The position numbers were made by a program, and so were the translations under genes. From Aureispira sp050633105 (GTDB lineage Bacteria; Bacteroidota; Bacteroidia; Chitinophagales; Saprospiraceae): a stretch of DNA of 64,000 nt. Positions 54,120 to 63,703 of this stretch are shown here, piece after piece (the first letter of the stretch is position 1; every line of letters starts with the position of its first letter). Under the pieces are notes generated by a model that was not told the origin of the DNA, searched no databases, and worked only from the letters and a program-made list of their open reading frames with translations. The stretch lies in the NCBI GenBank assembly GCA_050633105.1, contig JBOEFW010000057.1, forward strand, positions 28,734 through 92,733, written 5' to 3'.

Positions 54120-55721
54120 ATGCAATTTATTATCATGATTATAAAAAATAAAATCCTTGCTATAGCCGCTTTGGTTGCTTGGTCACTCTCGGCGCAAGCC
54201 CAGCAGTTTCCATTGCTCAACCATTATGCCTATAATCCTTATTTATACAATCCTGCTCGAACAGGGCAGAACAGCTTTGGTACAGCCAGTTTTCACTTCA
54301 AAAAACAGTGGACGGACTTACCGAGCTCTCCTTTTAGTGGCATTGCTAGTTTAGAGACGCCTGTTCTCACCGAAAAATTAGGTAACATGGGCTTAGGAGG
54401 CCTCTTTTATGTGGATCAGGCCCACTTGACTACCAATGTAGGTGGACTAGGGAGTTATGCCTACCACATTCCTTTTCAGAAATCAGCGGACTTCAAACAT
54501 GGTTTGAGTGCTGGTTTGTCCTTGGGTTTTGTACATCAACGGTTCAATTATCCTGATGCGGTTGTAGACAATCCCAATGACCAGCAATTATTACCTTCAG
54601 AAAGCGCAGGAACGACTTTTGATTTTAGTGCTGGTTTGGATTATCAATGGCGAGACTTACATGTCGGTGTTTCTATGTTGCAAGGCCTCAATATTGGACT
54701 GAGTCCTGTTTTGGGCCAGAGTGGAAAGGTAAGCTATGTGAATACTCGTCAGTTTATTGGATTAGCGAGCTACAAACACACCTTCAATAAAGAAGAAAAG
54801 CCACATCCTTTCTATCTAAAACCAATCGTATTGGCACGTATTATTCAAGATGTACCTGTACAATTGGAAGGAAATCTTATTTTTGGAATGGAAGGTCTAG
54901 GCTGGATTGGTGTAGGCTATCGTTCTAGTAACAATGCGATTTCTACTTCTAATTTAGATCTAACTATTGGGATAGAAGTGAAGAGAAAGTTCATCTTTGC
55001 CTATACTTTTAGTCCTAATATTGGAGCAGCCATTCAAAACAGCATGGGCACACAACATGAGTTCATGTTAGCTTATCGTTTTGGGAAAAATCCTAAGATT
55101 CAGATATTAGAAGACAATGTTACCGCCTTAAAAGAACGCAACGATGCCTTAGAGTTGTCCATCAAAAAAACACAGCAGCAGACGGATTCCCTCTCTACAA
55201 TAATGGAGCGAACAAGTACTACTGTGGAGAAAAATTCGGAGCAACTGAAAGCACAAGAAAGTACCTTAAAACAACAAGGAGCAGCTATTGATCAAAACAA
55301 GGCAGCTATTGAAGAATTGCGCAAAGCCATCAAAAATCAACCTTTACAATACAAGAAAGTAGGAGAAGTGTTTTTTGATTTGGGCGCCACCCAACTAAGT
55401 GAAACGTCTAAAGCTAATTTGGATGCCGTGAAGCAGGCGTTGCAGCAAGCCAAAGATAGTGGCAATGAAATCAATGTCTTTATTCAAGGCAATGCGAGTA
55501 CAGATGGTGATCCTCAACGCAATATGGAATTATCCATGAGAAGAGCCGCTCAAGTACGCCAATATTTGGTAGATAAAGGGCTTGATCCTACTTTGATTAA
55601 GATTGTGCCTTTAGGAGAGGAAGATCCTAGTAAAGGGGCAACAGGCAGCGCTAAAGGAGAAGCAGCTGATAGAAGAGTAGATATTATCTTTACAGAAAAA
55701 CCAGCAAAAGGACGTTTATAA
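54120..55721 (+). CDS. PorP/SprF family protein fused to coiled coil and OmpA domain
   Basis: 533 residues with a signal peptide (to AQAQ). The start may be 54120 or the in-frame ATG at 54135. The PorP/SprF barrel occupies about 28-325: FPLLNHYAYNPYLYNPARTG, RKFIFAYTFSPNIGA, HEFMLAYRFG. A coiled coil (335-410, with ALKERNDALELSIKKTQQ) precedes a C-terminal OmpA domain with EVFFDLGATQLSE, QGNASTDGDPQRN and ADRRVDIIF. PorP/SprF proteins help secretion or surface anchoring of adjacent type B cargo proteins. The fused OmpA part should tether the barrel to peptidoglycan. Confidence 0.9.
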   Translation: MQFIIMIIKNKILAIAALVAWSLSAQAQQFPLLNHYAYNPYLYNPARTGQNSFGTASFHFKKQWTDLPSSPFSGIASLETPVLTEKLGNMGLGGLFYVDQAHLTTNVGGLGSYAYHIPFQKSADFKHGLSAGLSLGFVHQRFNYPDAVVDNPNDQQLLPSESAGTTFDFSAGLDYQWRDLHVGVSMLQGLNIGLSPVLGQSGKVSYVNTRQFIGLASYKHTFNKEEKPHPFYLKPIVLARIIQDVPVQLEGNLIFGMEGLGWIGVGYRSSNNAISTSNLDLTIGIEVKRKFIFAYTFSPNIGAAIQNSMGTQHEFMLAYRFGKNPKIQILEDNVTALKERNDALELSIKKTQQQTDSLSTIMERTSTTVEKNSEQLKAQESTLKQQGAAIDQNKAAIEELRKAIKNQPLQYKKVGEVFFDLGATQLSETSKANLDAVKQALQQAKDSGNEINVFIQGNASTDGDPQRNMELSMRRAAQVRQYLVDKGLDPTLIKIVPLGEEDPSKGATGSAKGEAADRRVDIIFTEKPAKGRL

Positions 55722-55751
55722 AATAGTCATTAAAGCTAGTTATCAATTTCT

Positions 55752-55804
55752 AAAGACTTTTATATAGGGTGCATTAGTATCCTGTGTAAAAGTCTTTTTT
55801 TTAT
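55752..55804 (+). terminator. Terminator after the PorP-OmpA gene
   Basis: AAAGACTTTTA and TAAAAGTCTTT pair around a 24-base loop and run into a T-tract, 31 bases past the stop. Confidence 0.8.
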
Positions 55805-55817
55805 GGTTAGAAAAAGG

Positions 55818-55958
55818 CTACAGTTGTGGGTCTTTGGGACAACGTTTGCATTGTTTCTTGCCTTTTTTATATTTCTTGCAACACTTTTTTTTACAGTCTT
55901 TACAATCTAACTCAGGAGTCAAGGGTGCAGGTACTAAGTGCAATTCTAATGGATTCAT
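55818..55958 (-). CDS. Small Cys/Lys-rich protein (46 residues)
   Basis: Opens MNPLELHLVP; ends with a Cys-rich basic tail: DCKDCKKKCCKKYKKGKKQ then CKRCPKDPQL. Cysteines are arranged C-x2-C-x3-CC...C-x2-C, which could bind one zinc or an iron-sulfur cluster. Similar short Cys/Lys proteins occur widely in Bacteroidota without known function (recollection, not checked). No signal peptide. It is convergent with the PorP gene and lies between its terminator and the methyltransferase gene. Confidence 0.65.
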   Translation of the reverse strand: MNPLELHLVPAPLTPELDCKDCKKKCCKKYKKGKKQCKRCPKDPQL

Positions 55959-56100
55959 GTCTATTATAATTTGAACCTAAAAAATAACAAGCACAAGATA
56001 ATGCTTAATTAGACTCAATACAAATAAAGAAGCCTTTTTTCTGCTCTTTCTTTAAAAAATCTTCGAAATAACCATTCATAAAGACTTATTCTACTTCTTT

Positions 56101-56700
56101 TTATTGCTTTTGCAAACACCAAGTTGTCATACAACGCAAGCCTTGTACATTTGTTGTTTTAATGTATTCGGTTAAGGTCCCTCCTAACTGTTGGGTATAG
56201 TGTAATAAATCCGATTCGGTGACCAAAAAGCGAACAGATCCATCAGGCAAAAGAAACTGCCCCTCTCCTAATGCCACTACTTTATCTTCGATCCCTATAC
56301 TAGAAGCCAAGCGCACAAAAAGATGCCCTTCCCGCTTTAGTATCTGCCACATCGCTTGTAGTAAGCGCTCAAAATGTGCCTTATTCTGTGCAAAATGCAA
56401 CACTGCATTGCTAATAATTACATCAAAAGAAGCCGCTTCAAAGGTCATATTTTCGATCAACTGTATTTGAAAACGCTCCAAAGGATAGGTAGGAAACTGT
56501 TCCTGACACCAAGTTTTTAATGCCCCTAAACGCTCTTCGTTAGGATCGATTCCATAGACCTCCATGCCTTGTTTCAAAAAATACAACAAATTGCGCCCAG
56601 TCCCACACCCCGCATCCAAAATACGTTGACTTTGTTCATAACGCCCTTTCAGAATCTGATCAAGTAGGTAGATGTCTATATTTCCAACCAATTCACGCAT
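56101..56700 (-). CDS. Class I SAM-dependent methyltransferase
   Basis: 199 residues, Rossmann-type methyltransferase. Motif I is ILDAGCGTGRNLLYFLKQG, followed by the acidic residue motif EVYGIDPNEE and, further, FDVIISNAVLHF (motif IV region). The substrate is unknown. It starts 4 bases after the acetyl-CoA synthetase stop, so the two are cotranscribed. Relatives act on small molecules as well as on macromolecules. Confidence 0.88.
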   Translation of the reverse strand: MRELVGNIDIYLLDQILKGRYEQSQRILDAGCGTGRNLLYFLKQGMEVYGIDPNEERLGALKTWCQEQFPTYPLERFQIQLIENMTFEAASFDVIISNAVLHFAQNKAHFERLLQAMWQILKREGHLFVRLASSIGIEDKVVALGEGQFLLPDGSVRFLVTESDLLHYTQQLGGTLTEYIKTTNVQGLRCMTTWCLQKQ

Positions 56701-56704
56701 TTCT

Positions 56705-58588
56705 TTAGGCTTTGTTTAGTAAAAAAGATAATAATGTTGGATCGAGTAATCTTGATGTATCTCCTAGATTTTCAGTTGCTCCACTGGCAATTTTTCGGAG
56801 GAGCTGTCGCTCTATTTTTCCTGCACGATTCTTCGGAAGATTAGGTACAATTTGAATGCGGTCAGGTTTTGCAAATTTGCCAATGTTCTTGTGGACAATG
56901 TATCCTATTTCTTGTGCCAAACTTTCTGGATCTGCGTTCTCTTCCATTGTTACCAAATAAGCACCAATCCCTTGCCCTCTAGTAGGGTGCGCATAAGCCA
57001 CTACCGCAGATTCTATGATTTGAAGATGTCCATTAATGGCTTCTTCAATAATAGCAGTTTCTAGATACTGCCCAGCAACTTCCATTCGATCCTCCACACG
57101 GCCAAGTATTCTATAATAGCCTTCCTGATCGCGCTCCGCCAAATCTCCTGTATAATAATACCCCTCAAATTGCTCCAAATAGTCCTGTGGTTGGGCTCCA
57201 TATAAGCCTTGAAACATAGAAGGCCAAGCTTCTTTTATGCATAAAAAGCCTTTGGCGGCACCTTCCAATTCCTCTCCTGCTGCATTCAGCAAACAAGGTT
57301 GAATACCAGGCAAGGGCCAACCTGTAAAACAGGCTTTTGAGGGCGTTTTTTGTGCCAAAGCACTCAACATAATTCCACCTGTTTCTGTCTGCCACCAAGT
57401 GTCTACAATCGGGCATTGCTCTTGTCCGATCACTTCATCGTACCAATACCAAGCTTCTTCATCAATGAGCTCTCCCACCGTTCCTAAAACCTTCAAACTA
57501 CTCAAATCATACCCTACAACAGGTTTTTCCCCATAAGCTTGTAAGGCTCGAATTGTATTAGGCGTTGTATAAAATTGGTTGACGTGGTACTTTTCGCAAA
57601 TTTGCCAAGAACGACTGGCCGTTGGATGAGTTGGTGTTCCCTCGAATAGAAGCGTCGTTGCTCCTGTTAATAAAGGGCCATAAAGAGCGTAAGAATGTCC
57701 TGTAATCCAGCCCAAATTGGCGGTACACCAATGTACTTCGCCCTCTTCCTGTTGAAAAACATTCTGAAAGGAATAAGCCGTGTACACCATATAACCACCA
57801 CAATGATGCACCACTCCTTTGGGAGCACCAGTTGCTCCAGACGTATAAAGAATAAATAAAGCGTCATTAGCATCCATTGGCGTTGCAGGACAAGTTGTTT
57901 TTTGTTCTTTTAGAGCCTCTGCCCTTATTACCATTCGTCCTTCTTGCAAGCTTATAAGTGCTGCTTCTTTTTCGTAAACCCAAACTTGTTGGATTAAGGT
58001 ATCTCCTTCCGCCAATGCTTCCTCCACAACTGCGTTTAAAGAAGTTGATGAAGGGCCATTCGTCTGACCATCCGTTGTCATAATCCACCTAGCTTGAACA
58101 GTTACTAGTTGCTCTTTTAATGCTTGGGCGGAAAGACCAGCAAAAACAACCATGTGTATCGCCCCAATTCGAGCACAAGCCAACATAGCAATGGGCAATT
58201 CAACGACCATCGGCATATACAAACAAACAATGTCTCCTTTTTTGACACCTAGTTTCTTTAAGGCATTCGCCACTTGACAAACTTTATCCTGTAACTGTTG
58301 GTAAGTATAAGAAATAGCTTCCTGTTCAGAAGTACTGGGTTCCCAAATCAAGGCCAGTTGTTCTCCTTTTGTTGCCAAATGACGATCCAAACAGTTCTCT
58401 GTAATATTGAGCTGTCCATCTTCAAACCAACGCACATTTCCTTGCGCTAAGGTTCCTGTACTGACCTTTTTCCAAGGTTGCTGCCAAGTAAAAGTAGCTG
58501 CTTGCTCCGCCCAAAAAGTGGTCGGATCTTGCACACTCTGTTGATAAGTTTGTTGGTAATCTTCCAAAGAAGTAATACGCTTGGTCAT
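56705..58588 (-). CDS. acsA: Acetyl-CoA synthetase-like AMP-forming ligase
   Basis: 627 residues, ANL superfamily. Acetate + ATP + CoA gives acetyl-CoA via acetyl-AMP. Visible: the ACS N-terminal region, the P-loop LFILYTSGATGAPKGVVH (about 240-257), DTWWQTETGG, the hinge-region YYTGDLAERDQEGYYRILGR and the C-terminal PKNRAGKIERQLLRKI with the catalytic Lys near 591. The acetyl-pocket tryptophan in DTWWQTETGG is present, supporting acetate or propionate. It is slightly shorter than most Acs (about 650). Confidence 0.9.
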   Translation of the reverse strand: MTKRITSLEDYQQTYQQSVQDPTTFWAEQAATFTWQQPWKKVSTGTLAQGNVRWFEDGQLNITENCLDRHLATKGEQLALIWEPSTSEQEAISYTYQQLQDKVCQVANALKKLGVKKGDIVCLYMPMVVELPIAMLACARIGAIHMVVFAGLSAQALKEQLVTVQARWIMTTDGQTNGPSSTSLNAVVEEALAEGDTLIQQVWVYEKEAALISLQEGRMVIRAEALKEQKTTCPATPMDANDALFILYTSGATGAPKGVVHHCGGYMVYTAYSFQNVFQQEEGEVHWCTANLGWITGHSYALYGPLLTGATTLLFEGTPTHPTASRSWQICEKYHVNQFYTTPNTIRALQAYGEKPVVGYDLSSLKVLGTVGELIDEEAWYWYDEVIGQEQCPIVDTWWQTETGGIMLSALAQKTPSKACFTGWPLPGIQPCLLNAAGEELEGAAKGFLCIKEAWPSMFQGLYGAQPQDYLEQFEGYYYTGDLAERDQEGYYRILGRVEDRMEVAGQYLETAIIEEAINGHLQIIESAVVAYAHPTRGQGIGAYLVTMEENADPESLAQEIGYIVHKNIGKFAKPDRIQIVPNLPKNRAGKIERQLLRKIASGATENLGDTSRLLDPTLLSFLLNKA

Positions 58589-58768
58589 GTATAGCTAGTT
58601 GAGAGCCGTCAAAGTAGGAATATTCGTTCGTCCAAGGTAAGCAGGGAATAGGAAAAATAGAAACTTTGCTTCTGGGAATTTTTTCTTATCCTTGTATTGT
58701 TATACCTCTGCGTGTTTGCACGTTAATAACCATAAACCTATACCAAACCAACACCAAAACTTAAGACT

Positions 58769-59149
58769 ATGGGAAATAAATTCGCACGTTCTGTAATGGG
58801 CTTTCTAATGTTTGTAGGCGGCTTATATTTGATGCTGAATGCCATTCGAGTTGATATTAGCCACATGTTTTATGGGCGTTTTACCATCGGTGGCGTTGGA
58901 GTAACTTCTGGCTCTATTATGCTTGTTTTTATGTTAGGAGTAGGCATGCTCTTTTTTAATGCTAAGAATCCCTTGGGATGGCTCGTAACCATTGGGTCCT
59001 TAGCAGCGCTCATTTTTGGGGTCATTGCCAATACGCATTTTAGCTTACAACACATGACGGCCTTTGATCTGATTGTCATTTTAATTTTGCTTTGTGGAGG
59101 CTTGGGTTTGTTGCTCAGTGGGCAGATAGGGAGTAATCAGGAGGATTGA
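58769..59149 (+). CDS. Small four-helix membrane protein, unknown
   Basis: 126 residues. Hydrophobic segments at about 8-24, 42-63, 67-85 and 98-116. N-terminal MGNKFARSVMGFLMFVGG. No conserved motif recognised. It is a single gene, divergent from acsA, and followed 90 bases later by the PHP-ATPase gene. Confidence 0.6.
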   Translation: MGNKFARSVMGFLMFVGGLYLMLNAIRVDISHMFYGRFTIGGVGVTSGSIMLVFMLGVGMLFFNAKNPLGWLVTIGSLAALIFGVIANTHFSLQHMTAFDLIVILILLCGGLGLLLSGQIGSNQED

Positions 59150-59240
59150 TTTTTTCAACAAGGTTCTATTACCTAATCTCCAAAATAATTTTATATTAGA
59201 GTAATATCAATTCTGATAAAAAAACTCTTAATAAAATACT

Positions 59241-62054
59241 ATGAATGAGAAGTCATACCCACGAGGTTCAGAATGGAGACGTTGGGATTTACATATCCAC
59301 ACGCCAGGAACTAAAAAAAGTGATCAGTTTAAAGGAAAAAATGGAAGTTCTGATTTAGATGATAAATGGGCTGAGTATATAAAAACTATCAATGACTATG
59401 AAGGAGAGATAGCTGTTCTAGGTATTACAGATTATTTCTCTGTTGAGAATTATTTCAAGTTTAAAGAGAAACAAGCTAATGGAGAAATTACCAAACAAAT
59501 AGATTTAATCATTCCCAATGTTGAATTACGTATTCTTCCTGTTACGGGATCAAGCAAACCAATTAATATTCATTGTTTGTTTGATCCTGATTTTGCAGAT
59601 CAGATAGAACCTAGGTTCTTACAAAAGCTTACCATAAGAGATGGAGAGACAGAGTATAATGCATCACGACAAAGTCTTGTCGAGTATGGTCAAGCTATAT
59701 CTCAAGATCAAAAACATCCAAGTGACGAATGGTTTACGAAAAAGGGCATCTCTAAATTCACCACAACTCTTGAGCATATTCAAAATATCTATAGAAATGA
59801 TAAGAGAATTCGGGAGAACATGCTTGTAATAGTAGCCAATGGTAAAGATGGAGTTAGTGGTGCAAAAAGTCACAAAGATTACCTTGATCAACTAGGCAAA
59901 GAGTCTTCCTTAAGAACAAAGCTATACAATATATACAAATTTTCAGATGCTATTTTTTCTTCCACTCCTTCAGATTTAGAATACTTTTCAGGAAAAAAAA
60001 CAAGTTTAAAAACCTTAAAAGCGGAGACAGGTGGCCCAATGCCATGTTTTCATGGATGTGATGCCCATAATAATATAAAAATCCTAGAACCTGATGAAAA
60101 AAGATATTGCTGGATTAAAGCAGATCCAACCTTTAATGGATTAAGGCAAACTTTATATGAGCCATCCTTACGTGTAAAAATTCAAGAAACAATTCCAGAA
60201 ACTAAAATCCCTTATGACCTAATTGACAAAATTGTCTTCAATGACTGTAAAGATGTTTTCAACAAAGAAATTGTCTTCAATTCAGGACTTAATTGTATCA
60301 TTGGAGGGCGCTCTACGGGTAAATCTACCCTACTGTCATGTATTGCTAAACAACTTAATTACGAAGAAGAATGGGACAAAGGTAACCATTTAAAAGACTT
60401 AGATTATAAAAAGAATTCTAAGAACAAATTTTTAAAAAGCTTCCTAAAAAGCTCTACTGTAATATGGAAGAATGGAAAAATCGCAAACGACAGCAAAATA
60501 GAATACTTTCCACAAGGTTACATGTCAGAGTTTGCCAGAGAAAAACACAAGTTTAATAATTTGGTAAAAGGTATGTTACGCTCTCGGGATGGAGAAGCTA
60601 TTTATGAAACGTTACGTCGTCAAGAATTAAATAATCGTAACAATATATCGAGTAGTCTTAGGCTCTTATTTGATATTATTAATCAAAAACTAAAGAAGCA
60701 GGAAGAACAGAAAAGATTAGGAAATAGAGAAGGTATTGAACTAGAACTTCATCGCTTAGAAATTGCTATTAAAGCAATACAAGAGCAAAATGCTGATCAA
60801 GAAGAGCTTCTAATAAGTTTTAATAAACAAAAACTTGACATTGAACAGCAACAACACATGATAAATTCTGCAAATCAAGATTTAAACCAATTAGCTGTAT
60901 TAGAACATCATCAATTATTCTCCACTCCACCTCATACTAATCTACTATCTAATGAATTAGGCCTACTCATAGACAAACAGTATAATATAATTATTGAAAA
61001 GGCTAAACATAAATGGCAAGAAGTGTTAGCTACCATACGAGTAGAATTACAAAAACAGAAAATAACAGAACAAAAAAAGATAGAAAAGATTCAAACCACA
61101 GAAATTTATCGACAAGGGCAAATTTTTCTATCAGAGAATAAAAATCTTGAATTTCTAATCAAAGCACAGGAAACAGAAGCAATTAAATATACAAACTTTA
61201 AGAAGCTAGACACAGAAATCAAGTTACTCAATGAAGAAATCATTACTCTAGAAACTGGCATATTACAAAAGCATTTTTCTTTTTATGAATACCTAGCACA
61301 AGCTGCTCAAGAATTATCAAAGGAATATAAAGATTTAAAAATAGCTTCTACAGCTAATTTCAAAAGTGATGAGTATAGAGACATACTATGGAATAGCATT
61401 AATAAAAAGAGTGATTCAAATAAGGATTTTGCAAGAGCTTTTAATTGGGATAGTGATGATAATTACAAAAAAGAAATAGAGAGTAAATTTAAGACTTTAT
61501 TATCTGGTCAAGTTGCTCTAATCTCTGGTAATACTAACCAATCATTACTTCAAGATCTACTTGCCAGATCCCCTTATGAATTATCATATGACATTATTTA
61601 TGAAGGGGATAAGTACAATGATATGTCTGAAGGAAAACAAGCTTTTGTAATTTTAAAACTAGTTCTAGAATTCAATAATAGAACTTGTCCCCTTTTAATA
61701 GATCAACCTGAGGATGACCTAGACAATAGAGCAATATATAATGAACTTGTTGAGTATCTACGTACTCAAAAACTCAAACGCCAAATAATCCTAGTTACTC
61801 ACAATCCCAATATAGTTATTGGTACAGATAGTGAATTAGTGATAATCGCCAACCAACATGGGAAGAACAGCAAGAATAAGGACGAAAAAAAATTCCAGTA
61901 TCTTACAGGTGCTATTGAACATTCTTATACTAGCAATAATACAGCTCTGTTAGAACTAGAGAGGCAGGGAATAAGGGAACATATTTGTGAGGTCTTGGAA
62001 GGAGGTGAGTTTGCCTTCAAAAAACGAGAAGAGCGTTATGCTTTAAAAAAATAG
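59241..62054 (+). CDS. PHP domain-ATPase fusion (TrlF-like)
   Basis: 937 residues. The N-terminal PHP metallo-hydrolase domain (about 1-300) keeps DLHIH (16-20) and HGCDAH (271-276), which bind metals. A split SMC/ABC-like ATPase follows: Walker A GGRSTGKST (355-363), a long coiled-coil arm (about 450-720), signature MSEGKQAF (about 795), Walker B CPLLIDQPEDDLD (about 815) and H-loop VTHNPNIV (about 852). The architecture is that of TrlF-like proteins, considered likely phage-defence or DNA/RNA-repair factors. Codon use is more A+T rich than in neighbours, hinting at transfer. It stands alone; no partner nuclease is adjacent. Confidence 0.82.
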   Translation: MNEKSYPRGSEWRRWDLHIHTPGTKKSDQFKGKNGSSDLDDKWAEYIKTINDYEGEIAVLGITDYFSVENYFKFKEKQANGEITKQIDLIIPNVELRILPVTGSSKPINIHCLFDPDFADQIEPRFLQKLTIRDGETEYNASRQSLVEYGQAISQDQKHPSDEWFTKKGISKFTTTLEHIQNIYRNDKRIRENMLVIVANGKDGVSGAKSHKDYLDQLGKESSLRTKLYNIYKFSDAIFSSTPSDLEYFSGKKTSLKTLKAETGGPMPCFHGCDAHNNIKILEPDEKRYCWIKADPTFNGLRQTLYEPSLRVKIQETIPETKIPYDLIDKIVFNDCKDVFNKEIVFNSGLNCIIGGRSTGKSTLLSCIAKQLNYEEEWDKGNHLKDLDYKKNSKNKFLKSFLKSSTVIWKNGKIANDSKIEYFPQGYMSEFAREKHKFNNLVKGMLRSRDGEAIYETLRRQELNNRNNISSSLRLLFDIINQKLKKQEEQKRLGNREGIELELHRLEIAIKAIQEQNADQEELLISFNKQKLDIEQQQHMINSANQDLNQLAVLEHHQLFSTPPHTNLLSNELGLLIDKQYNIIIEKAKHKWQEVLATIRVELQKQKITEQKKIEKIQTTEIYRQGQIFLSENKNLEFLIKAQETEAIKYTNFKKLDTEIKLLNEEIITLETGILQKHFSFYEYLAQAAQELSKEYKDLKIASTANFKSDEYRDILWNSINKKSDSNKDFARAFNWDSDDNYKKEIESKFKTLLSGQVALISGNTNQSLLQDLLARSPYELSYDIIYEGDKYNDMSEGKQAFVILKLVLEFNNRTCPLLIDQPEDDLDNRAIYNELVEYLRTQKLKRQIILVTHNPNIVIGTDSELVIIANQHGKNSKNKDEKKFQYLTGAIEHSYTSNNTALLELERQGIREHICEVLEGGEFAFKKREERYALKK

Positions 62055-62110
62055 TATCTTAAACATAATTCTAAGTACTCTCACATAAAAATAAAACAGC
62101 TCTTTACACC

Positions 62111-63703
62111 ATGCCAAAACAAGTAGACTACATCATCATTGGAGCAGGTTCCGCAGGTTGTGTCTTAGCCAATCGATTAAGTGCCAATCCCAATCATCAA
62201 GTGCTTTTATTAGAAGCAGGGGGCAAGGATAACAGAGCGGAAGTAAAAATCCCCGCCGCCTTTCCCAAGTTGTTTCGATCAGAAGTGGATTACGCTTTAG
62301 AAACCCAACCTATGCCCAGTCTTCACAATCGGCAGTTATTCTTGCCTAGAGGCAAAATGATAGGCGGTTCTAGTAGTCTTAATGCCATGATTTATATTCG
62401 AGGGCATCGCCAAGATTATGACGAATGGAGCGCTTTAGGGAATAAAGGTTGGTCTTATGAAGAAATCTTGCCTTATTTCAAAAAAGCAGAACATCAAGAG
62501 ATTTTAGACGATGAATTTCATGGAAAAGGTGGCCCCTTGAATGTCACTAATCGCCGCTACACGAATCCTCTATCTGATGTTTTTGTACAAGCGGGACAAG
62601 AGTTAGGTTTTCCTAAGAATAAGGATTTTAATGGCGCGCAGCAAGAAGGTTTTGGTTATTATCAAGTTACTCAAAAAAATGGCCTGCGTTGTAGTGTGGC
62701 AGATGCCTATTTGCATCCTGTTGCCAAGCGTCCCAATTTAACAATAAAAACGAAGGCGCAGGTTGCACGGATTCTTATCGAAGATGGTATGGCTACAGGA
62801 GTTGTGTATTATCAGAATGGGCAAGCACAGGAAGTGAAAGCCACTAAAGAAGTATTGCTCTCCGCAGGGGCCTACCACAGTCCTCAAATCTTGCAATTGT
62901 CGGGTATTGGCGATGCGCCTGCCCTTCAAAAACTAGGGATTTCGGTACAAAAGCATCTTCCAGGGGTTGGGAAAAATCTACAAGATCATTTGATTTACTT
63001 CTCTATTTTTCATTCTAATTATAAGAATTCCTTAGACAGTGCGGAAAGGTTTCCAAAGGTACTAAAACACCTCCCCAATTATCTACTCTTCAAAAAAGGC
63101 CCTTTTACTAGTAATTTAGCAGAAGTAGGCGCTTTCTTAAAATCCTCCCCAGAGCAACCCGCCAATGATACTCAATTTCACTTTGCTCCTGGCTATTTCA
63201 TTGACCACGGTTTTTCTAAACCGAAAAAAGGCAATGGTTATTCTATTGGTGGCAAAGTTCTGAATCCAAGCAGCAAAGGAACGGTGACTTTAAGTTCGGC
63301 CAATTATCAAGAGGCCCCCTTAATTGACCATAACTATATGAGCACAACAGAGGATGTTCAACGGGCAGTATGGGGGTACAAATTGACCAAACGATTGGGG
63401 TTCACAAAGGCATTTCAGCCCTATAGAACAGGCGTTTTATTTCCCGCTGCACCACTAGAAGATGATCTTGCTATTGAAGATTACATTCGTGCAACAGGTG
63501 AAACACTCTACCATCCAACCTCTACTTGTAAGATGGGACAAGATGTCTTATCAGTTGTTAATGCTGAATTAAAAGTCTATGGCATTCAGCGATTAAGAGT
63601 TGTTGATGCCTCCATCATGCCCAATGTAACACGTGGAAACACCAATGCACCAACCATTATGATTGCAGAAAAAGCAGCGGATTTAATTCTCCATCAAGAC
63701 TAG
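62111..63703 (+). CDS. GMC family FAD-dependent alcohol/choline dehydrogenase
   Basis: 530 residues. FAD-binding IIGAGSAGCVLANRLS (8-23), GMC signature 1 in PRGKMIGGSSSLNAMIYIRG, signature 2 GAYHSPQILQLSGIGD, and the catalytic region YHPTSTCKMG with RVVDASIMPNVTRGNTNAP near the end. The family oxidises alcohols (choline, alkanols, sugars) with FAD. It resembles BetA/AlkJ; without betB or transporter neighbours the substrate stays open. The stop overlaps the convergent gene by 4 bases. Confidence 0.9.
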   Translation: MPKQVDYIIIGAGSAGCVLANRLSANPNHQVLLLEAGGKDNRAEVKIPAAFPKLFRSEVDYALETQPMPSLHNRQLFLPRGKMIGGSSSLNAMIYIRGHRQDYDEWSALGNKGWSYEEILPYFKKAEHQEILDDEFHGKGGPLNVTNRRYTNPLSDVFVQAGQELGFPKNKDFNGAQQEGFGYYQVTQKNGLRCSVADAYLHPVAKRPNLTIKTKAQVARILIEDGMATGVVYYQNGQAQEVKATKEVLLSAGAYHSPQILQLSGIGDAPALQKLGISVQKHLPGVGKNLQDHLIYFSIFHSNYKNSLDSAERFPKVLKHLPNYLLFKKGPFTSNLAEVGAFLKSSPEQPANDTQFHFAPGYFIDHGFSKPKKGNGYSIGGKVLNPSSKGTVTLSSANYQEAPLIDHNYMSTTEDVQRAVWGYKLTKRLGFTKAFQPYRTGVLFPAAPLEDDLAIEDYIRATGETLYHPTSTCKMGQDVLSVVNAELKVYGIQRLRVVDASIMPNVTRGNTNAPTIMIAEKAADLILHQD

